Shown here: positions 63,138 to 64,000 of the stretch, one piece after another
Layout: each line of letters starts with the position of its first letter
How positions within the stretch are numbered: the first letter of the stretch is position 1
NCBI GenBank assembly: GCA_019634835.1
Contig: JAHCAO010000009.1
Location: 26,931 to 90,930 of the forward strand
DNA from: Gammaproteobacteria bacterium
Lineage (GTDB): Bacteria > Pseudomonadota > Gammaproteobacteria > DSM-16500
DNA length: 64,000 bases
Direction of reading: 5' to 3'
Notes under the pieces: model-generated
Database searches by the model: none
Told to the model about the DNA's origin: nothing
Seen by the model: only the letters and a program-made list of their open reading frames with translations
Program-made: the position numbers and the translations under genes

Positions 63138-64000
63138 TTAATGTTTCTTTTTCAAATTTAAATTAACGTTTCCGCAATCACATCTAATCAATTCCACGAC
63201 TCCTTTGATGGGGGATGCATATATCCAATTGTTACAAGATTCGCATCTTAATTGCTTTAATAGGTTAGAGAATTCATTCTTTACGGGGTTGAAATCGTTT
63301 TTGGTAAAATTGGCCCATGCATTATAATGGACTAATGGATTAATGCTCCATTGTTCAGCGTTCGTCCGTTTATAAATCTCGCCAAAGGTTTTATCAAGCT
63401 CTTCTAACTTATGTACTTGGTCTCTTTGATTCCAGGAATTAGCAGTCTCTTTTGCCTTCCTTAAATATTCTTTATATTGAGCGACGACAGCTGGTAGAAT
63501 TTCGCCAAGATCATAAGAAGTAGAAGCTCGAGCTTCTAATTTTACTCTTAATTTATATGCTAATTCACCGAGAATATATTCAAGGTATCGTCTTAAATTA
63601 TGAGCAGCTTCAGTCATTTGATTATTTGTAAGCAAATTATCTATTTCATCCCAAACTTCTTTCGCATCCCAAACCAATGGGCCATCATTTACAGTCCATT
63701 TCCTAAAATGAAGCATTTGTTTTGACGATTTAACAACACCCTCAGTATTTAAATTTTTTGCCCAAATTTCATCATGCGTAGTAATAACAAATTGGGTATG
63801 AGGGAATTCAGATTTTAGAAAGCGACAAAACTCCCGACGATGGTTAATATCTACTGACACTAGAACATCATCAAGTAAGCAAAAGGTAAAATCATTCCCC
63901 ATTAATCTTTTTGCAAGAGCAAAATACAGACAAAGACCCATTCCATCTTGATGTCCCTCGCTATGTAATGCATTGGGAGGAAAAAATCCTCTATTATAAA
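63138..64000 (-). CDS. SMC/RecF-like ATPase of the defence operon (partial)
   Basis: The C-terminal about 287 residues of a longer ATPase that continues past the right edge. Visible: the ABC-type signature 'HSEGHQDGMGLCLYFALAKRL', the Walker B 'FCLLDDVLVSVDINHRREF' and the switch His in 'FVITTHDEIWAKNL'. The C-terminus carries a zinc ribbon ('CESC...CDCGN'). It is first in the visible operon and probably powers or senses DNA for the nuclease/methylase pair. Confidence 0.85.
   Translation of the reverse strand, partial: YNRGFFPPNALHSEGHQDGMGLCLYFALAKRLMGNDFTFCLLDDVLVSVDINHRREFCRFLKSEFPHTQFVITTHDEIWAKNLNTEGVVKSSKQMLHFRKWTVNDGPLVWDAKEVWDEIDNLLTNNQMTEAAHNLRRYLEYILGELAYKLRVKLEARASTSYDLGEILPAVVAQYKEYLRKAKETANSWNQRDQVHKLEELDKTFGEIYKRTNAEQWSINPLVHYNAWANFTKNDFNPVKNEFSNLLKQLRCESCNNWIYASPIKGVVELIRCDCGNVNLNLKKKH

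Overview
This window looks like a conjugative, low-copy plasmid or chromid from an AT-rich gammaproteobacterium. The gene families (F-type transfer genes, PHB/phasin genes, acetoacetate decarboxylase next to a patatin, NO-detoxification genes) resemble those of Legionellales-type host-associated bacteria. That placement is inferred from family resemblance only. No rRNA, tRNA or CRISPR array was seen.

Layout. 1-2.5 kb: F-type conjugation genes traA-L-E-K-B on the minus strand, with traB running off the left edge. 2.5-3.9 kb: an iteron origin with a RepA_C-type initiator. 4-7.9 kb: a cluster I read as a split borosin (backbone alpha-N-methylated RiPP) system: a 59-aa precursor (6155-6334) that overlaps a peptide-type transporter and is followed at once by a borosin-type methyltransferase. 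7.9-12.8 kb: a second complete replicon (Rep_3 initiator, parAB, two iteron arrays, paired 16-bp palindromes) and an additional chromosomal-type ParB. 12.8-19.7 kb: abiE toxin-antitoxin genes with a probably leaderless promoter, a frameshifted GIY-YIG gene, a TIR-like gene, kfrA, mgtC behind a structured leader, and a tyrosine recombinase.

19.9-37.3 kb is a respiratory and NO/oxidative-stress region: cupin and membrane protein, NsrR, a remnant of a nitric oxide reductase gene behind an intact NsrR-like operator, truncated haemoglobin, a cut-down Rrf2 gene, cytochrome bd (cioAB), haem o synthase, phasin-like protein, a flavin reductase, sdhB-C-D-A, alkA, OsmC/Ohr, and a heme-copper oxidoreductase (CuA subunit II, subunit I, Sco) whose subunit I lacks the usual active-site tyrosine. 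At least four NsrR-like palindromes are spread through it, so much of the region may answer to nitric oxide.

37.3-55.5 kb mixes metabolism and decay: an FAD monooxygenase, a DUF488 gene, aconitase with an unusual N-terminal extension, phbB, acetoacetate decarboxylase, patatin, 3-hydroxybutyrate dehydrogenase, phasin, a cyclic-nucleotide-domain patatin, an intact quinol NO reductase with a universal stress protein, and remnants of pntB, cfa, phaC, a second DUF488 gene and a glutamate-synthase-like gene. 55.6-58.2 kb is an intact IS21-family element with a 7-bp target duplication. 58.2-64 kb holds a frameshifted secreted protein, two unknown genes and a probable restriction-modification/ATPase defence operon that leaves the right edge.

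Together the window combines plasmid maintenance and transfer, several defence modules, a candidate RiPP pathway, and a cargo of TCA, respiratory and NO-handling enzymes that is unusual for a plasmid.
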